Of a stretch of DNA of 64,000 nucleotides, positions 17,429 through 26,630 are shown one piece after another; the first letter of the stretch is position 1; each line of letters opens with the position of its first letter. The DNA is from Aureispira sp. CCB-E. GTDB lineage: Bacteria; Bacteroidota; Bacteroidia; Chitinophagales; Saprospiraceae. The stretch is from the NCBI RefSeq assembly GCF_031326345.1, contig NZ_CP133671.1, forward strand, positions 1,612,001-1,676,000, read 5' to 3'. The notes under the pieces were generated by a model, which did not search any database, had not been told where the DNA came from, and saw only the letters and a list, made by a program, of their open reading frames with translations. A program made the position numbers and the translations under genes.

Positions 17429-20400
17429 ATGCAAGGAAAAGCACTGATTAAATTTTTTACAGGCGTAGCATTATTGGTAGTTGCCTATCAATTTTTGCTT
17501 TGGTTCCCAACAAGAAGCGTGGAATCTAATGCAGACCAATATGCAGCGGCAGCAGTTTCGCAAATGCCTGATTCAAATGTTAAAGAAGAACGTAGAGATT
17601 CGTTCCGTAATGCTTATTTAGATTCTGTTTCTAACAAACCTGTATTTAGCATACCGTTTGTTAAAAGCTACAATTATCAAGAATTAAAACAACAACAAAT
17701 TGCTTGGGGATTAGACCTTCAAGGTGGTATGAGTGTTGTTATGCAAGTAGATTTGCAAGAACTAATCATTGCATTGTCTGGCAAAAGCAGCAATCCAGAG
17801 TTTTTAAAGGCATTGGATCAAGCAAAAATAGCACAACAATCTGCACAAACAGATTATGTGACGTTGTTTGGACAAGAGTATGAAACGTTGACAGATTACC
17901 CTTTAGCGCGTTTGTTTTCTGTAAGTGAGCGTTTGAAAGGGGAAGTAACTGTAAATTCTACAAATGAAGAAGTATTGACAGCTATTCGTAAAGTAGCTGC
18001 TGAAACAGTAGAAAGCACATACAATTTATTGAAAAAACGTATTGACCGTTACGGTGTTGCGCAACCAGTTGTTTCTTTAGATAAGAATACAGACAGAATT
18101 ACAGTAGAATTGCCTGGTGTACGTAACCCTAAGCGTGCTAGAAAATACTTGGTTGCTACAGCTAACTTAGAGTTTTGGGAATTGCACCAAAATGCAGATA
18201 TCCAAAATGAGTTGATTACTTTGAATGAAACGCTAAAAGAGCAACAAAAAATAAAAGAAGGATTACAAGATACTACTTCTAAAGTAGAGGAAGTGCCAAC
18301 AGTAGCAGAAGAAACGCCTGATTCAACTGGTTTGGAAGGTGATTCTACTTTGAGTGATTTAGGAAGCTTGGAAGGAGAAGGTGATTTGGCAGGTGATTCT
18401 ACAGATATAGGACCATTGTTCAAAATCCTACAATTGAATTTTGCTCAGAATACTCAACAACTTTCTGGTGTAATTGGTTATGCAGAATTGTCTAACGTAG
18501 CAGCAGTAGAAGCTATGTTAAAAAGCAAAGCAGCTAAAAAAGCGTTGGGATCAAAAGCTAGATCAGTTCGTTTTGTATGGGATGCTAAGCCATTTGAAAG
18601 TACAGATGGCAAGAATTTCTTGGCACTATATGCTTTGAATACAAAAGGAAGAGACAACTCTGTTTTGAGTGGAGAGCGTGTGGTACAATCGTTCCCAACA
18701 CCAAACCCAACAGGTAGCGGTTTTGCGGTATCGTTGAGTATGGATCAAGAAGGAGCTCGTATATGGAAAAAAATGACAACAGATAATGTTGGTCGTCAAG
18801 TAGCCGTTGTTTTAGATAATAAAGTATACTCTGCTCCTAATGTAAACGAGCCTATCCCTAACGGAAATACGTCTATTTCTGGAGGATTTGAAGAAGTAAC
18901 AGAGGCAAAAGATTTGGCTAATATTTTGAGTATTGGTAAATTGCCTGCAAGACCAGAAATTATTGAAGAAGCAGTTGTTGGACCTTCTTTGGGAGCAGCT
19001 ACTGTATCAGCTGGTATTTGGTCATTGGTAGGTGGTTTTGTTTTGGTACTACTATATATGTTGGGATATTATGCAATGGCAGGTGTAATTGCTGTAATTG
19101 CTTTGTTCCTAAACGTATTCTTTATTTTTGGTTCTTTGGCTTCATTTGGTACTGTGTTGACATTGCCAGGTATTGCGGGTATCGTATTGACAATTGGTAT
19201 GGCAGTGGATGCTAACGTAATTATCTTTGAGCGTATTCGTGAAGAATTGAGAGGCGGTCAAGATTGGAAAGCTGCGATTACAAAAGGATTTAGCCATTCG
19301 TATTCGGCGATTTTGGATGCTAACATCACGACATTGATTGTTGCGGCTATTCTGTACAACTTTGGTTTAGGACCAATTAAAGGTTTTGCGACAGTATTGA
19401 TTATTGGTGTTGTTTGTTCAGTGTTCTCTGCGGTATTGATTGGTCGTATGATCTTTGATTCTTACATGGAAAGAAACAAAGAAGTAACGGTATGGGCTAG
19501 TTGGTCTAAGAATATTTTGGCAAACCCAGGAATTGATTTTGTCAGCAAGCGCAAAATTGCTTATGGTATCTCTGGATTGGTATTGGCAGCAGGTATTGTT
19601 TCTATTTTAACCAAAGGTTTTGAATTAGGGGTAGACCTACAAGGAGGTCGTTCTTATACGGTTCAATTTGCAGAAAATGTAGATGCTTCGGCTTTCAAAA
19701 CAGAAATTGAGAAAGCATTTGCGACCGTAGAAAAAGACAAGGAAAATGTCAACAAAACAGTTGTAAGAGAGTTTAGCAAAGCTACACAAGCTAAAATTAC
19801 AACTTCCTTCTTGCAAAAAGAATTGGAAATAGATGCAGATTCTGTTATTTTAAGAAAAGTGTACGAAGGAGCAAAAGCATATTCAGGAAACGATATTAGT
19901 TATGAAGATTTTGCAGCAGGAGAACCTGCAGAAGGCGGTCAAGCTGGCGGATTCTACTTGAGTGCATCTTCAAAAGTTGGACCTACTATTGCCGATGATA
20001 TTCGCAATTCAGCAGGTTGGGCAGCAGGTTTGTCTTTGATATTTATCTTCTTGTATATCTTCTTGCGATTTAGCAGATGGCAGTATAGTGCTGGTGCCTT
20101 AGCAGCATTGGTACATGATGTTCTGTTTGTTTTGTCAATCTTCTCTATTTTCAAAGGAATTTTACCATTCTCATTAGAGATTGATCAAGCATTTATTGCC
20201 GCTATTTTGACCGTAATTGGATATTCTATCAACGATACGGTGGTTGTATTTGACCGTATCCGTGAGGTAGGAAGAGATATGCAAGACAAAGCTTCGTTCA
20301 AAGAAATTGTCAACATTGCTGTTAACAATACAATTAGCCGTACTTGTATTACATCTTTAACTACCTTGTTAGTAGTTTTAATTTTGTTCCTATTTGGAGG

Positions 20401-20572
20401 ATCTGGAATTAGCGGCTTTGCTTTTGCATTGTTGATTGGTATCCTTGTTGGTACGTATTCTTCTATTTTTATCGCAACACCAGTTGTTGTAGACACAACA
20501 GGAGATCGCAATATTTTTGATGCACCTGTAGTAGAAGAAGTAAGTGCAGAAGATGAAACGCCACAGGTTTAA
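17429..20572 (+). CDS. secDF: Protein translocase subunit SecDF (fused SecD-SecF)
   Basis: A 1047-residue inner-membrane protein that uses the proton motive force to drive late steps of Sec export. The SecD half has an N-terminal TM, the WGLDLQGGMSVVMQVD motif (about 92-107), a large periplasmic region, and a TM block with GMAVDANVIIFERIREEL. The SecF half starts about residue 695, has FELGVDLQGGRSYTVQF, a periplasmic domain and a TM block with YSINDTVVVFDRIRE. Fusion of SecD and SecF is the usual state in Bacteroidota. A low-complexity, acidic Ser/Thr/Gly-rich insert (about residues 285-328) lies within the first periplasmic region. It is monocistronic and followed by a terminator at 20671. 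Confidence 0.97.
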   Translation: MQGKALIKFFTGVALLVVAYQFLLWFPTRSVESNADQYAAAAVSQMPDSNVKEERRDSFRNAYLDSVSNKPVFSIPFVKSYNYQELKQQQIAWGLDLQGGMSVVMQVDLQELIIALSGKSSNPEFLKALDQAKIAQQSAQTDYVTLFGQEYETLTDYPLARLFSVSERLKGEVTVNSTNEEVLTAIRKVAAETVESTYNLLKKRIDRYGVAQPVVSLDKNTDRITVELPGVRNPKRARKYLVATANLEFWELHQNADIQNELITLNETLKEQQKIKEGLQDTTSKVEEVPTVAEETPDSTGLEGDSTLSDLGSLEGEGDLAGDSTDIGPLFKILQLNFAQNTQQLSGVIGYAELSNVAAVEAMLKSKAAKKALGSKARSVRFVWDAKPFESTDGKNFLALYALNTKGRDNSVLSGERVVQSFPTPNPTGSGFAVSLSMDQEGARIWKKMTTDNVGRQVAVVLDNKVYSAPNVNEPIPNGNTSISGGFEEVTEAKDLANILSIGKLPARPEIIEEAVVGPSLGAATVSAGIWSLVGGFVLVLLYMLGYYAMAGVIAVIALFLNVFFIFGSLASFGTVLTLPGIAGIVLTIGMAVDANVIIFERIREELRGGQDWKAAITKGFSHSYSAILDANITTLIVAAILYNFGLGPIKGFATVLIIGVVCSVFSAVLIGRMIFDSYMERNKEVTVWASWSKNILANPGIDFVSKRKIAYGISGLVLAAGIVSILTKGFELGVDLQGGRSYTVQFAENVDASAFKTEIEKAFATVEKDKENVNKTVVREFSKATQAKITTSFLQKELEIDADSVILRKVYEGAKAYSGNDISYEDFAAGEPAEGGQAGGFYLSASSKVGPTIADDIRNSAGWAAGLSLIFIFLYIFLRFSRWQYSAGALAALVHDVLFVLSIFSIFKGILPFSLEIDQAFIAAILTVIGYSINDTVVVFDRIREVGRDMQDKASFKEIVNIAVNNTISRTCITSLTTLLVVLILFLFGGSGISGFAFALLIGILVGTYSSIFIATPVVVDTTGDRNIFDAPVVEEVSAEDETPQV

Positions 20573-20670
20573 GTAACGATTTAAAGGTTCTTGTCTAAAA
20601 AAGCAATTGTTTTTATGAGGTCATAACCTTTATCCGCTTGCTTAATTAAACGTTAAATATATTTAAAATG

Positions 20671-20704
20671 GGCTGTCTCCTAAAGGGGGCAGCCTGTTTT
20701 TTTT
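20671..20704 (+). terminator. Intrinsic terminator after secDF
   Basis: GGCTGTCTCC pairs with GGGGGCAGCC (G-U pairs allowed) across a TAAA loop and is followed by TGTTTTTTTT. It lies 100 bp after the secDF stop. Confidence 0.85.
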
Positions 20705-20736
20705 GAACTAAAAATATCTTTTGTACAAAAAATACC

Positions 20737-20744
20737 TATCTTTG
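20737..20744 (+). promoter_or_regulatory. Candidate promoter (TATCTTTG with A-tract spacer)
   Basis: TTTTGTACAAAAAATACC runs into TATCTTTGC, nearly the same sequence as at 55131-55156 before hemW. The next gene on this strand starts 350 bp away at 21095, so it would make a long leader or an RNA of its own. No gene or known RNA family was recognised between 20745 and 21094. Confidence 0.4.
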
Positions 20745-21094
20745 CCCCATCCAAAATGGACTGATTGTTGAGTAGAAGAATTTTTGAATGAACTATTCTT
20801 CCATTTGTTAATGAACAGTATCATGAGTTAATATTTAGGGAATTAAGTATTGATTGAGTTATCTCTTTTATAAGGGGATTTTATTGATAATGAATTTGCT
20901 ATGGTTGATTTGTGTGTATTGGAAAGGAACTAAATCAGCGAATTATTCAAGAATCAATTTTATTTTAATAAAAAATAGAAGAGGGAATACAAAAGAAATT
21001 TTATCACCAAAATCAAGAAGAAAAAATTTCTTACAAAGGGTACCTTCTTTTTTTTCTTCATAAGAAGCTCTCGCTTCACTAAAAGATATAAAAC

Positions 21095-21751
21095 ATGAAA
21101 GGAAACGATCAATTTGTATCAGCAAAGGATGAATCTCCAAGAATGTTTGAAAACGATATTTTAGACTATTTTTCAAGAGCACATCCGATTTCCGTACCGA
21201 TTGTATTTGTGCCAATCATTCTTTATTTTTTGTACTCTGCTTTTGTCAATTATGGATTGACAGTCACGAATTTTGTCGCCTTGTTTTTTGCAGGTATTTT
21301 AGTTTGGACTTTGTTTGAGTACTTTCTACACCGTTATCTATTCCATTGGCAAATTGATACCGACTGGGGTAGAAGATTACATTTTATGATTCACGGTTGC
21401 CATCACGATTACCCAAACGACTCAATGCGTTTGGTTATTCCAACAGGAGCTAGTTTGGTTTTGGCTGTGATTATGTACTGGTTTTTCTACTTCTTTATCG
21501 TGTATTTGTTTGGCGGTACGATAGGAATGCACCATGGTTTTTTTGCCTCTTTTGTAATGGGGTATGTAACTTATGACATGATGCACTATGCGACGCATTA
21601 CGCAAAATTTAAAAACAAATGGTTTAGAGAAATTCAAAAGAACCACTTAGACCATCATTATGTAGATCATGACAAAGGTTTTGGATTGAGTAATGTTTTC
21701 TGGGATAGAGTCTTTGGAACAGCTCAAGACAGTATCAAAAAGAAAAAATAA
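21095..21751 (+). CDS. Fatty acid hydroxylase superfamily protein (sterol desaturase/fatty acid 2-hydroxylase type)
   Basis: A 218-residue integral membrane di-iron oxygenase. Histidine clusters that bind iron are all visible: HRYLFHW, HGCHHDYPND, MHHGFF, YATHY and HLDHHYVDHD near the C-terminus. Hydrophobic segments about 38-60, 66-82, 128-150 and 155-170 form the membrane part. The family hydroxylates lipid substrates; the close spacing of HGCHH and HLDHHYVDHDKGFG is typical of fatty acid/sphingolipid 2-hydroxylases, which would fit the sphingolipids made by many Bacteroidota. The exact substrate is inferred, not shown. It is monocistronic and followed at once by a strong terminator. Confidence 0.88.
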   Translation: MKGNDQFVSAKDESPRMFENDILDYFSRAHPISVPIVFVPIILYFLYSAFVNYGLTVTNFVALFFAGILVWTLFEYFLHRYLFHWQIDTDWGRRLHFMIHGCHHDYPNDSMRLVIPTGASLVLAVIMYWFFYFFIVYLFGGTIGMHHGFFASFVMGYVTYDMMHYATHYAKFKNKWFREIQKNHLDHHYVDHDKGFGLSNVFWDRVFGTAQDSIKKKK

Positions 21752-21766
21752 TTTGATTTTAATTCT

Positions 21767-21805
21767 AAAAAAGCTTCTGGAATATATTTTCAGAAGCTTT
21801 TTTTT
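21767..21805 (+). terminator. Intrinsic terminator
   Basis: AAAAGCTTCTG pairs with CAGAAGCTTTT across an 11-nt loop and runs into a T-tract. It lies directly after the fatty acid hydroxylase gene. Confidence 0.9.
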
Positions 21806-21929
21806 GTAACTTATATAGACCTTTTGCTTTGATTATGAAGGGTTTTGTTTTGGAAAATCTTATTAATGGCAATTGGGAGCGACAGAAAAAAGCCAAGTAA
21901 CAGAATTTATTAACTAAAACTATAAGCAT

Positions 21930-22550
21930 ATGCAACAAAAAATTTTACACTTAATTTTTCTTTTTTTATGGAGTAGTTTCTGCCTAAAAGCACAAACAGA
22001 CTCCATTAACATGACCAGTTTTGTAGGGGTACCTACAGATGTGGGAATAGACATTATGTGGACGACAGATGGAGAACACAATGTAGCGTATTTTACATTG
22101 GAACGTTCTTTAGATGCCATGAGCTTTGAACCAGTCAAAGTCGTGAAACCTCATAAGGATGTGTCAGGAAAGAAAACGTATGCCTACAGCGATGAAAATA
22201 TATTCAGAGCTCAAGTTTACTATCGAATAACAACACAATTGTCAACAAGTCAAAAAACATCTACCATTATTGCTGTTGTGCGCAATGATCGCTTGAATTT
22301 GCCAAATATTATGATTTACCCTACGATCACAAGCCACTCTGTTAATGTAGTCAAAAATTCGACAGAGGACTTATCAGGTGCTTACATTCGTGTTTTTGAT
22401 ATGTCAGGGCATTTGTTGATCAACAAACCTGTAAAAGGGAATTTTTTAGTAGAAACGATTGATGTTTCTACGTACGAAGCAGGAGCCTATGTCATTGAAT
22501 TATACAAAGATAAATTTGCCAAACAAGCAAAATTTATCAAGCAATACTAG
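21930..22550 (+). CDS. Secreted protein with T9SS C-terminal sorting domain
   Basis: A 206-residue exported protein. It has a Sec signal peptide (hydrophobic LIFLFLWSSFCL then KAQTDS, cleavage about residue 22). A single fibronectin-like domain follows with the Bacteroidota pattern TLERSLDAMSFEPV and VYYRITTQL. The last 80 residues are a type A T9SS sorting domain: IMIYPTITSHSVNVV, YIRVFDMSGHLL and GAYVIELYKDKFAKQAKFIK. It is therefore expected to cross the outer membrane through the type IX system and stay at the surface or be released. The mature domain is short, so this is a small adhesin- or scaffold-like protein of unknown role. Confidence 0.85.
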   Translation: MQQKILHLIFLFLWSSFCLKAQTDSINMTSFVGVPTDVGIDIMWTTDGEHNVAYFTLERSLDAMSFEPVKVVKPHKDVSGKKTYAYSDENIFRAQVYYRITTQLSTSQKTSTIIAVVRNDRLNLPNIMIYPTITSHSVNVVKNSTEDLSGAYIRVFDMSGHLLINKPVKGNFLVETIDVSTYEAGAYVIELYKDKFAKQAKFIKQY

Positions 22551-22578
22551 GTAGGCAGATTATCTAAACCAAAATTAA

Positions 22579-22678
22579 AAAACAGTTCTAAGAATTCGTC
22601 TAAAAGTTGTAATCCCCATTCGTTGTTGATAGAGGAAGAATAATTTTTAGAAATACTCTAAATTCTTAGAACTGTTTT
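22579..22678 (+). promoter_or_regulatory. Long inverted repeat: 18-bp stem with 64-nt structured loop
   Basis: AAAACAGTTCTAAGAATT at 22579-22596 is the exact complement of AATTCTTAGAACTGTTTT at 22661-22678, which runs into a T-tract. The loop contains a second pairing (TCTAAAA with TTTTTAGA). It may be an extended terminator for the T9SS protein gene or a structured leader/small RNA in front of the methyltransferase gene, whose ATG is 15 bp further on. Confidence 0.55.
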
Positions 22679-22681
22679 TTT

Positions 22682-22689
22682 TATCTTTG
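22682..22689 (+). promoter_or_regulatory. Candidate -7 element (TATCTTTG), possibly for a leaderless mRNA
   Basis: TATCTTTG matches TAnnTTTG and ends 4 bp before the methyltransferase ATG at 22694. With the usual spacing the transcript would begin at or beside the start codon. It overlaps the T-tract of the preceding hairpin. A -33 box is not clear. Confidence 0.4.
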
Positions 22690-22693
22690 AACC

Positions 22694-23431
22694 ATGAAAG
22701 AAATTGAGTTTAAAGAAGTTGATCAAGTTGGAGGAGATACTCTAGACGTCATCAGTAACGCTAATAAGTTCAATCGTTGGACTTATGATACCATACGCCC
22801 TTTTTGCAAAGGAAAGATCTTAGAAATAGGAAGTGGCGTTGGGAATATTTCTCAGTTTTTTTTGGAAGATGGTGCACCTATTTTACTCTCCGATATTCGT
22901 AAAGGCTATTGTAGCGAGCTCAAACACAAATTCCAAGCGTACCCGAATTTGGAAGGAGTAGAACTAATTGATTTGGTTGACCCTGCTTTTGACGAAAAGT
23001 TTAAGGATTTATTAGGTACTTTTGATACCCTTTTTTCACTAAATGTTGTGGAGCATATCTATGATGATAATTTAGCGATTCACAATGCAAAAAAATTACT
23101 CAAAAGAGGAGGTCGTTTAATTATCTTGGTACCATCTTATCAATTTCTATTCAATGGTTTAGACAAGGAATTAGATCATTATAGACGTTATAATAAAAAG
23201 ACATTGAGTGCGCTTTTTGATAAAAATGATCTAAAAATTATCAACAAGCAGTATTTCAATTTTATGGGAATATTTGCTTGGTTTATTTCTGGAAAATTGC
23301 AAAGAAACGAAACCATTCCAGAAGGACAAATGGGCTTATACAATGCGTTAGTGCCTATTTTTAAGATAATTGACCACATCGTATTTAGAGCAGCAGGTTT
23401 GTCTACAATTGTAGTAGGCGAAAAGAAATAA
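22694..23431 (+). CDS. Class I SAM-dependent methyltransferase
   Basis: A 245-residue cytoplasmic methyltransferase. Motif I is well kept (ILEIGSGVGNISQFF, about 36-50), followed by an acidic strand end (LLSDIRKGY), FDTLFSLNVVEHIYDDN at the motif IV position and LKRGGRLIILVPSYQFLFNGLDKELDHYRRY. The last pattern is frequent in methyltransferases of Bacteroidota polysaccharide and lipid pathways, but the acceptor cannot be read from sequence. It is monocistronic. A very close promoter-like element (22682) and a large hairpin (22579) lie directly upstream. Confidence 0.88.
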   Translation: MKEIEFKEVDQVGGDTLDVISNANKFNRWTYDTIRPFCKGKILEIGSGVGNISQFFLEDGAPILLSDIRKGYCSELKHKFQAYPNLEGVELIDLVDPAFDEKFKDLLGTFDTLFSLNVVEHIYDDNLAIHNAKKLLKRGGRLIILVPSYQFLFNGLDKELDHYRRYNKKTLSALFDKNDLKIINKQYFNFMGIFAWFISGKLQRNETIPEGQMGLYNALVPIFKIIDHIVFRAAGLSTIVVGEKK

Positions 23432-23532
23432 AGTTGCTTTGGGCAAGCTTTCTCCAAGTTTTAAAATCGGGTAATCACTAGCACAAAATCTTAATGAATT
23501 ACATCACTACTTGATAGATTACCGCCAACGAA

Positions 23533-23671
23533 TAATAGTTAACAGAAACTACGCAGTAGCAGCGAACCCAGCTATGCGAGCTTACGACCGCAGGAAATAA
23601 CAAAGCTAACTAAAAGCGCAGCGCTCACGAAGTACCACGCAGTAGCAGCGAAGCTAATCAACGAACTACTA
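23533..23671. repeat. Interspersed repeat copy, multi-module form
   Basis: Begins AATAGTTAACAGAAACTACG and ends AATCAACGAACTACTA. Between these lie at least three GTAGCAGCG-type modules, including CAGCGCTCACGAAGTACC and ACGCAGTAGCAGCGAAGC. A half-copy (AATAGTTCGTTGA) follows at 23748-23760. The repeat fills most of the gap before pbpC; its end explains the spurious extra codons upstream of the pbpC start. Confidence 0.7.
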
Positions 23672-23822
23672 AACCAAATAAAGAGCAAAAATTACCAAAT
23701 ACTAAAGCACCCTTCTTTTATGAGGGATCGGTTCGATGTTTGAAATAAATAGTTCGTTGATTAGAAACCTAGGAAACCTCAACCTAGGGCTATTTCATAA
23801 TGTTTATATTGACTCCCATAGA

Positions 23823-26231
23823 ATGAGAACGCTAAAAAAACATCCTAAAAAAATACTTGCTTGCTTCTTACTTTGTAGCATAGTTTATTATTATTGTTTG
23901 CCCCAAAAGTTATTTCAAGACCCCGTTTCTACCGTTTTATTTGATAAAAAGGGAGCTTTATTAGGAGCTAAAATAGCAACCGATGGTCAATGGCGTTTCC
24001 CACACAATGATAGTGTACCAGACAAGTTTAAACAGGCGATTATAGCGTTTGAAGACAAGCGATTTGAAGACCATTGGGGCGTTGACATATGGGCTATATT
24101 GAGAGCAATACGATTGAACACACAACAAGGTCGTCGAGTGAGTGGGGGGAGTACCATTACAATGCAAACCCTTCGAATGGCTCGCAAAAATCCACAACGT
24201 ACCCTTGTTGAAAAAGTCAAAGAAGCTATCTTGGCTACTCGATTAGAATGGTCGTATTCTAAAGAGAAAATATTGGCTATGTATGCTTCTAATGCCCCTT
24301 TTGGTGGGAATGTAGTTGGGTTAGATGCTGCTGCATGGAAGTATTTTGGAAGAAGTGCCGCTCAATTATCTTGGGCAGAGTCGTGTATGTTGGCCGTATT
24401 GCCGAATAGTCCTAGTTTGATCCATTTGGGAAGAAATCGGACTAAATTAAAAAAGAAACGAGATTGGTTATTATCAAAACTTTGTGCCAATGGTGCCATG
24501 GACAGCATTACTTGCCAATTGGCACAGTTAGAACGTTTGCCTGACAAACCCAAACCATTGCCTCGTTGGAGTCCTCATTTGTTGGAACGTGTCCATCAAG
24601 AACTTGTTTTGAGTCAGCAACACAAAGGGATTATACATTCTACTATTGATTTGAATTTACAAGTTCAAGTGAATGAAATTTTGGATCGCCATTATCAAGT
24701 TTTAAAATCAAATGAAATTTATAATGCAGCAGCTTTGGTAGTAGATGTGGCAACAGGGGATGTAATCGCCTATGCTGGGAATGTGCCGCACGCTGCTCAG
24801 GAGCACAGCCCTGCTGTTGATATTATTACAGCACCTAGAAGCAGTGGCTCTATTTTAAAACCTTTTTTGTATGCGGCGATGCTACACGATGGAGAAATGA
24901 CTTCACAAACCTTATTGCCAGATATACCCTCGCATTTTGGCGGATATACACCTAAAAATTATGATAAGAGTTATTCGGGGGCAGTACAGGCGAATCAAGT
25001 AATTACGAGATCCCTAAATATTCCCTCTGTACACATGTTAAAGCGTTATGGTATGATGCGTTTTGCGGATAAACTGAGACGGATTGGAATGACCACTTTG
25101 ACGCATTCTGCCAAGCATTATGGATTGACATTAATTTTAGGGGGTGCCGAGACTAGTTTGTGGGATTTGGGAGCAATGTATGGTGGAATGGCTCGAAATT
25201 TAGCCAATAGTTATACCTATAATGGTTTGTATGATTCTAATAATTTTAGAGCATTAAATTACTTAAAAGAAAATTCTCAAGGAGTATTAAAAGGAGAGGA
25301 GCAAAATAAATTACAAAAAAATACGCCTTTATCAGCAGGGGCTATTTGGCATACCTTTCAAGCCATGCAGGAAGTTGTTCGCCCCAATGAGGAAGTCTTT
25401 TGGAAAAGTTTTCCTTCAGCGCACCGAGTAGCGTGGAAAACAGGAACAAGCTTTGGGTTTAGAGATGCTTGGGCAGTGGGTTGTACTCCAAAGTATGTTG
25501 TGGCTGTTTGGGCGGGCAATGCCGATGGAGAAGGGCGTCCAGGTCTGGTTGGTGTGCATGCCGCTGCTCCAATTTTATTTGATATTTTTCATGTGCTAAA
25601 CCCAGGAAGGCTTTGGTTTGAAAAACCACATGATGACTTGGTCGATTTGGCTGTCTGTGCCCATAGTGGACATATTGCTTCGGAGTATTGTACGAATGTG
25701 ATTAGAAGGGCAGAACCTAAAGTTGCGACTAAATCTAAGGTTTGTCCTTATCATAAAAGAATTCATTTATCCAAAGATGGCAATTATCAAGTGCACAGCG
25801 ATTGTGTATCGCCAATGGATATGCAACATGCTAATTACTTTGTTTTACCTCCCACTCAAAGTTGGTATTATAGAAAAAAACATCCTAGTTATAAAATCCT
25901 GCCTGAGTATAGAAGTGATTGTAAGAATAGTCTTGCTAGTCATCAAAAAAAACAGATGGCATTGGTTTATCCAGAGGCTAATATGAAAATTTATGTACCA
26001 ACAAATTTAGATGAAACCAAAAGTAGAACGGTTTTTGAAGCAAAACATACCAATGCTTCTACTCAAATTTTTTGGCACTTAGACAATGTTTATATTGGTC
26101 AAACTCAAGAATTGCATTATATGGAGTTAAATCCTGAGGCAGGAATGCACACCATTACGATTGTAGATGAAGATGGAAGTGCGATTAGTCGCCAATTTGA
26201 GATTATTGCTTCTGAGGATGAGGAAAGCTAG
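23823..26231 (+). CDS. pbpC: Penicillin-binding protein 1C (bifunctional transglycosylase/transpeptidase)
   Basis: An 802-residue class A PBP of the PbpC type that polymerises and crosslinks peptidoglycan from the inner membrane. It has an N-terminal TM (ILACFLLCSIVYYYC), a GT51 domain with the catalytic Glu77 in AFEDKRFEDHWG and GGSTITMQTLRM, and a transpeptidase domain with Ser343 of SILK, SLN and Lys539 in KTGTS. A C-terminal PbpC-specific domain (about 715-800) follows. I start it at the ATG at 23823; an ATG at 23736 would add 29 residues read partly from repeat sequence. All catalytic motifs are intact. The alpha-2-macroglobulin gene that often accompanies pbpC is not here. Confidence 0.94.
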   Translation: MRTLKKHPKKILACFLLCSIVYYYCLPQKLFQDPVSTVLFDKKGALLGAKIATDGQWRFPHNDSVPDKFKQAIIAFEDKRFEDHWGVDIWAILRAIRLNTQQGRRVSGGSTITMQTLRMARKNPQRTLVEKVKEAILATRLEWSYSKEKILAMYASNAPFGGNVVGLDAAAWKYFGRSAAQLSWAESCMLAVLPNSPSLIHLGRNRTKLKKKRDWLLSKLCANGAMDSITCQLAQLERLPDKPKPLPRWSPHLLERVHQELVLSQQHKGIIHSTIDLNLQVQVNEILDRHYQVLKSNEIYNAAALVVDVATGDVIAYAGNVPHAAQEHSPAVDIITAPRSSGSILKPFLYAAMLHDGEMTSQTLLPDIPSHFGGYTPKNYDKSYSGAVQANQVITRSLNIPSVHMLKRYGMMRFADKLRRIGMTTLTHSAKHYGLTLILGGAETSLWDLGAMYGGMARNLANSYTYNGLYDSNNFRALNYLKENSQGVLKGEEQNKLQKNTPLSAGAIWHTFQAMQEVVRPNEEVFWKSFPSAHRVAWKTGTSFGFRDAWAVGCTPKYVVAVWAGNADGEGRPGLVGVHAAAPILFDIFHVLNPGRLWFEKPHDDLVDLAVCAHSGHIASEYCTNVIRRAEPKVATKSKVCPYHKRIHLSKDGNYQVHSDCVSPMDMQHANYFVLPPTQSWYYRKKHPSYKILPEYRSDCKNSLASHQKKQMALVYPEANMKIYVPTNLDETKSRTVFEAKHTNASTQIFWHLDNVYIGQTQELHYMELNPEAGMHTITIVDEDGSAISRQFEIIASEDEES

Positions 26232-26255
26232 AAAAATGTCTCCTTATTCAAATTG

Positions 26256-26263
26256 TATTTTTG
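26256..26263 (+). promoter_or_regulatory. Candidate -7 promoter element (TATTTTTG)
   Basis: TATTTTTG matches TAnnTTTG and lies 32 bp upstream of the ATG at 26296, at a distance that suits a normal leader. The -33 box is unclear. Confidence 0.35.
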
Positions 26264-26295
26264 CTATTATTAACAAAAAAAGTTATCTTGTATAG

Positions 26296-26628
26296 ATGTC
26301 AAAAAAAAGTAAAATACATAGAGGACGCTTTCAAGCCCAAGGCAATGGTTTAGAAGAGTCAGAATCATGGGCACAAGATAAACCACTTTCCGTTTCTAGT
26401 GCACTTGCGCTATTACGTAGTTTGATTGCTAAACTAACTCCTAGTGATTACGCCAAACGAAAGAAAGCATTTGAAAAAGCAGAAGAATTTGTAGAAAATG
26501 CAAGTGAAAATGGAGGGATATTTGCTGTGATAAAAAAGACCTTTAAGGTAAAAGGTTCTAAAGATGAACGGGTAGATATAGAAGTGTTAGGTGGTAAAGC
26601 GTTTGTTAAAAATGATGAAAATGAATAA
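26296..26628 (+). CDS. Small basic protein of unknown function
   Basis: A 110-residue soluble protein, not recognised. It starts with a basic, flexible N-terminus (MSKKSKIHRGRF), followed by an amphipathic helical region (SSALALLRSLIAKLTPSDYAKR, then KKAFEKAEEFVENA) and a short C-terminal beta-rich part (KDERVDIEVLGGKAFV). There are no membrane segments or signal peptide. The stop is 2 bp from the start of the next gene (26631), so the two are translationally coupled and probably function as a pair. It follows pbpC after 64 bp. Confidence 0.65.
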   Translation: MSKKSKIHRGRFQAQGNGLEESESWAQDKPLSVSSALALLRSLIAKLTPSDYAKRKKAFEKAEEFVENASENGGIFAVIKKTFKVKGSKDERVDIEVLGGKAFVKNDENE

Positions 26629-26630
26629 AA

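Noticed and set aside
20854-21063. 69-residue open frame upstream of the fatty acid hydroxylase gene
   Set aside because: Composition is Lys/Asn/Phe-rich like translated AT-rich spacer, there is no recognisable motif, and it ends in a homopolymer stretch; treated as noncoding leader.
23533-23671. Possible CRISPR array because of repeated short units
   Set aside because: Units are irregular in length and orientation, without constant spacers, and no cas genes are present.
23736-23822. 29-residue N-terminal extension of pbpC
   Set aside because: The extension is partly read from a repeat end (AATAGTTCGTTGA); the ATG at 23823 gives the expected short basic start before the membrane helix.
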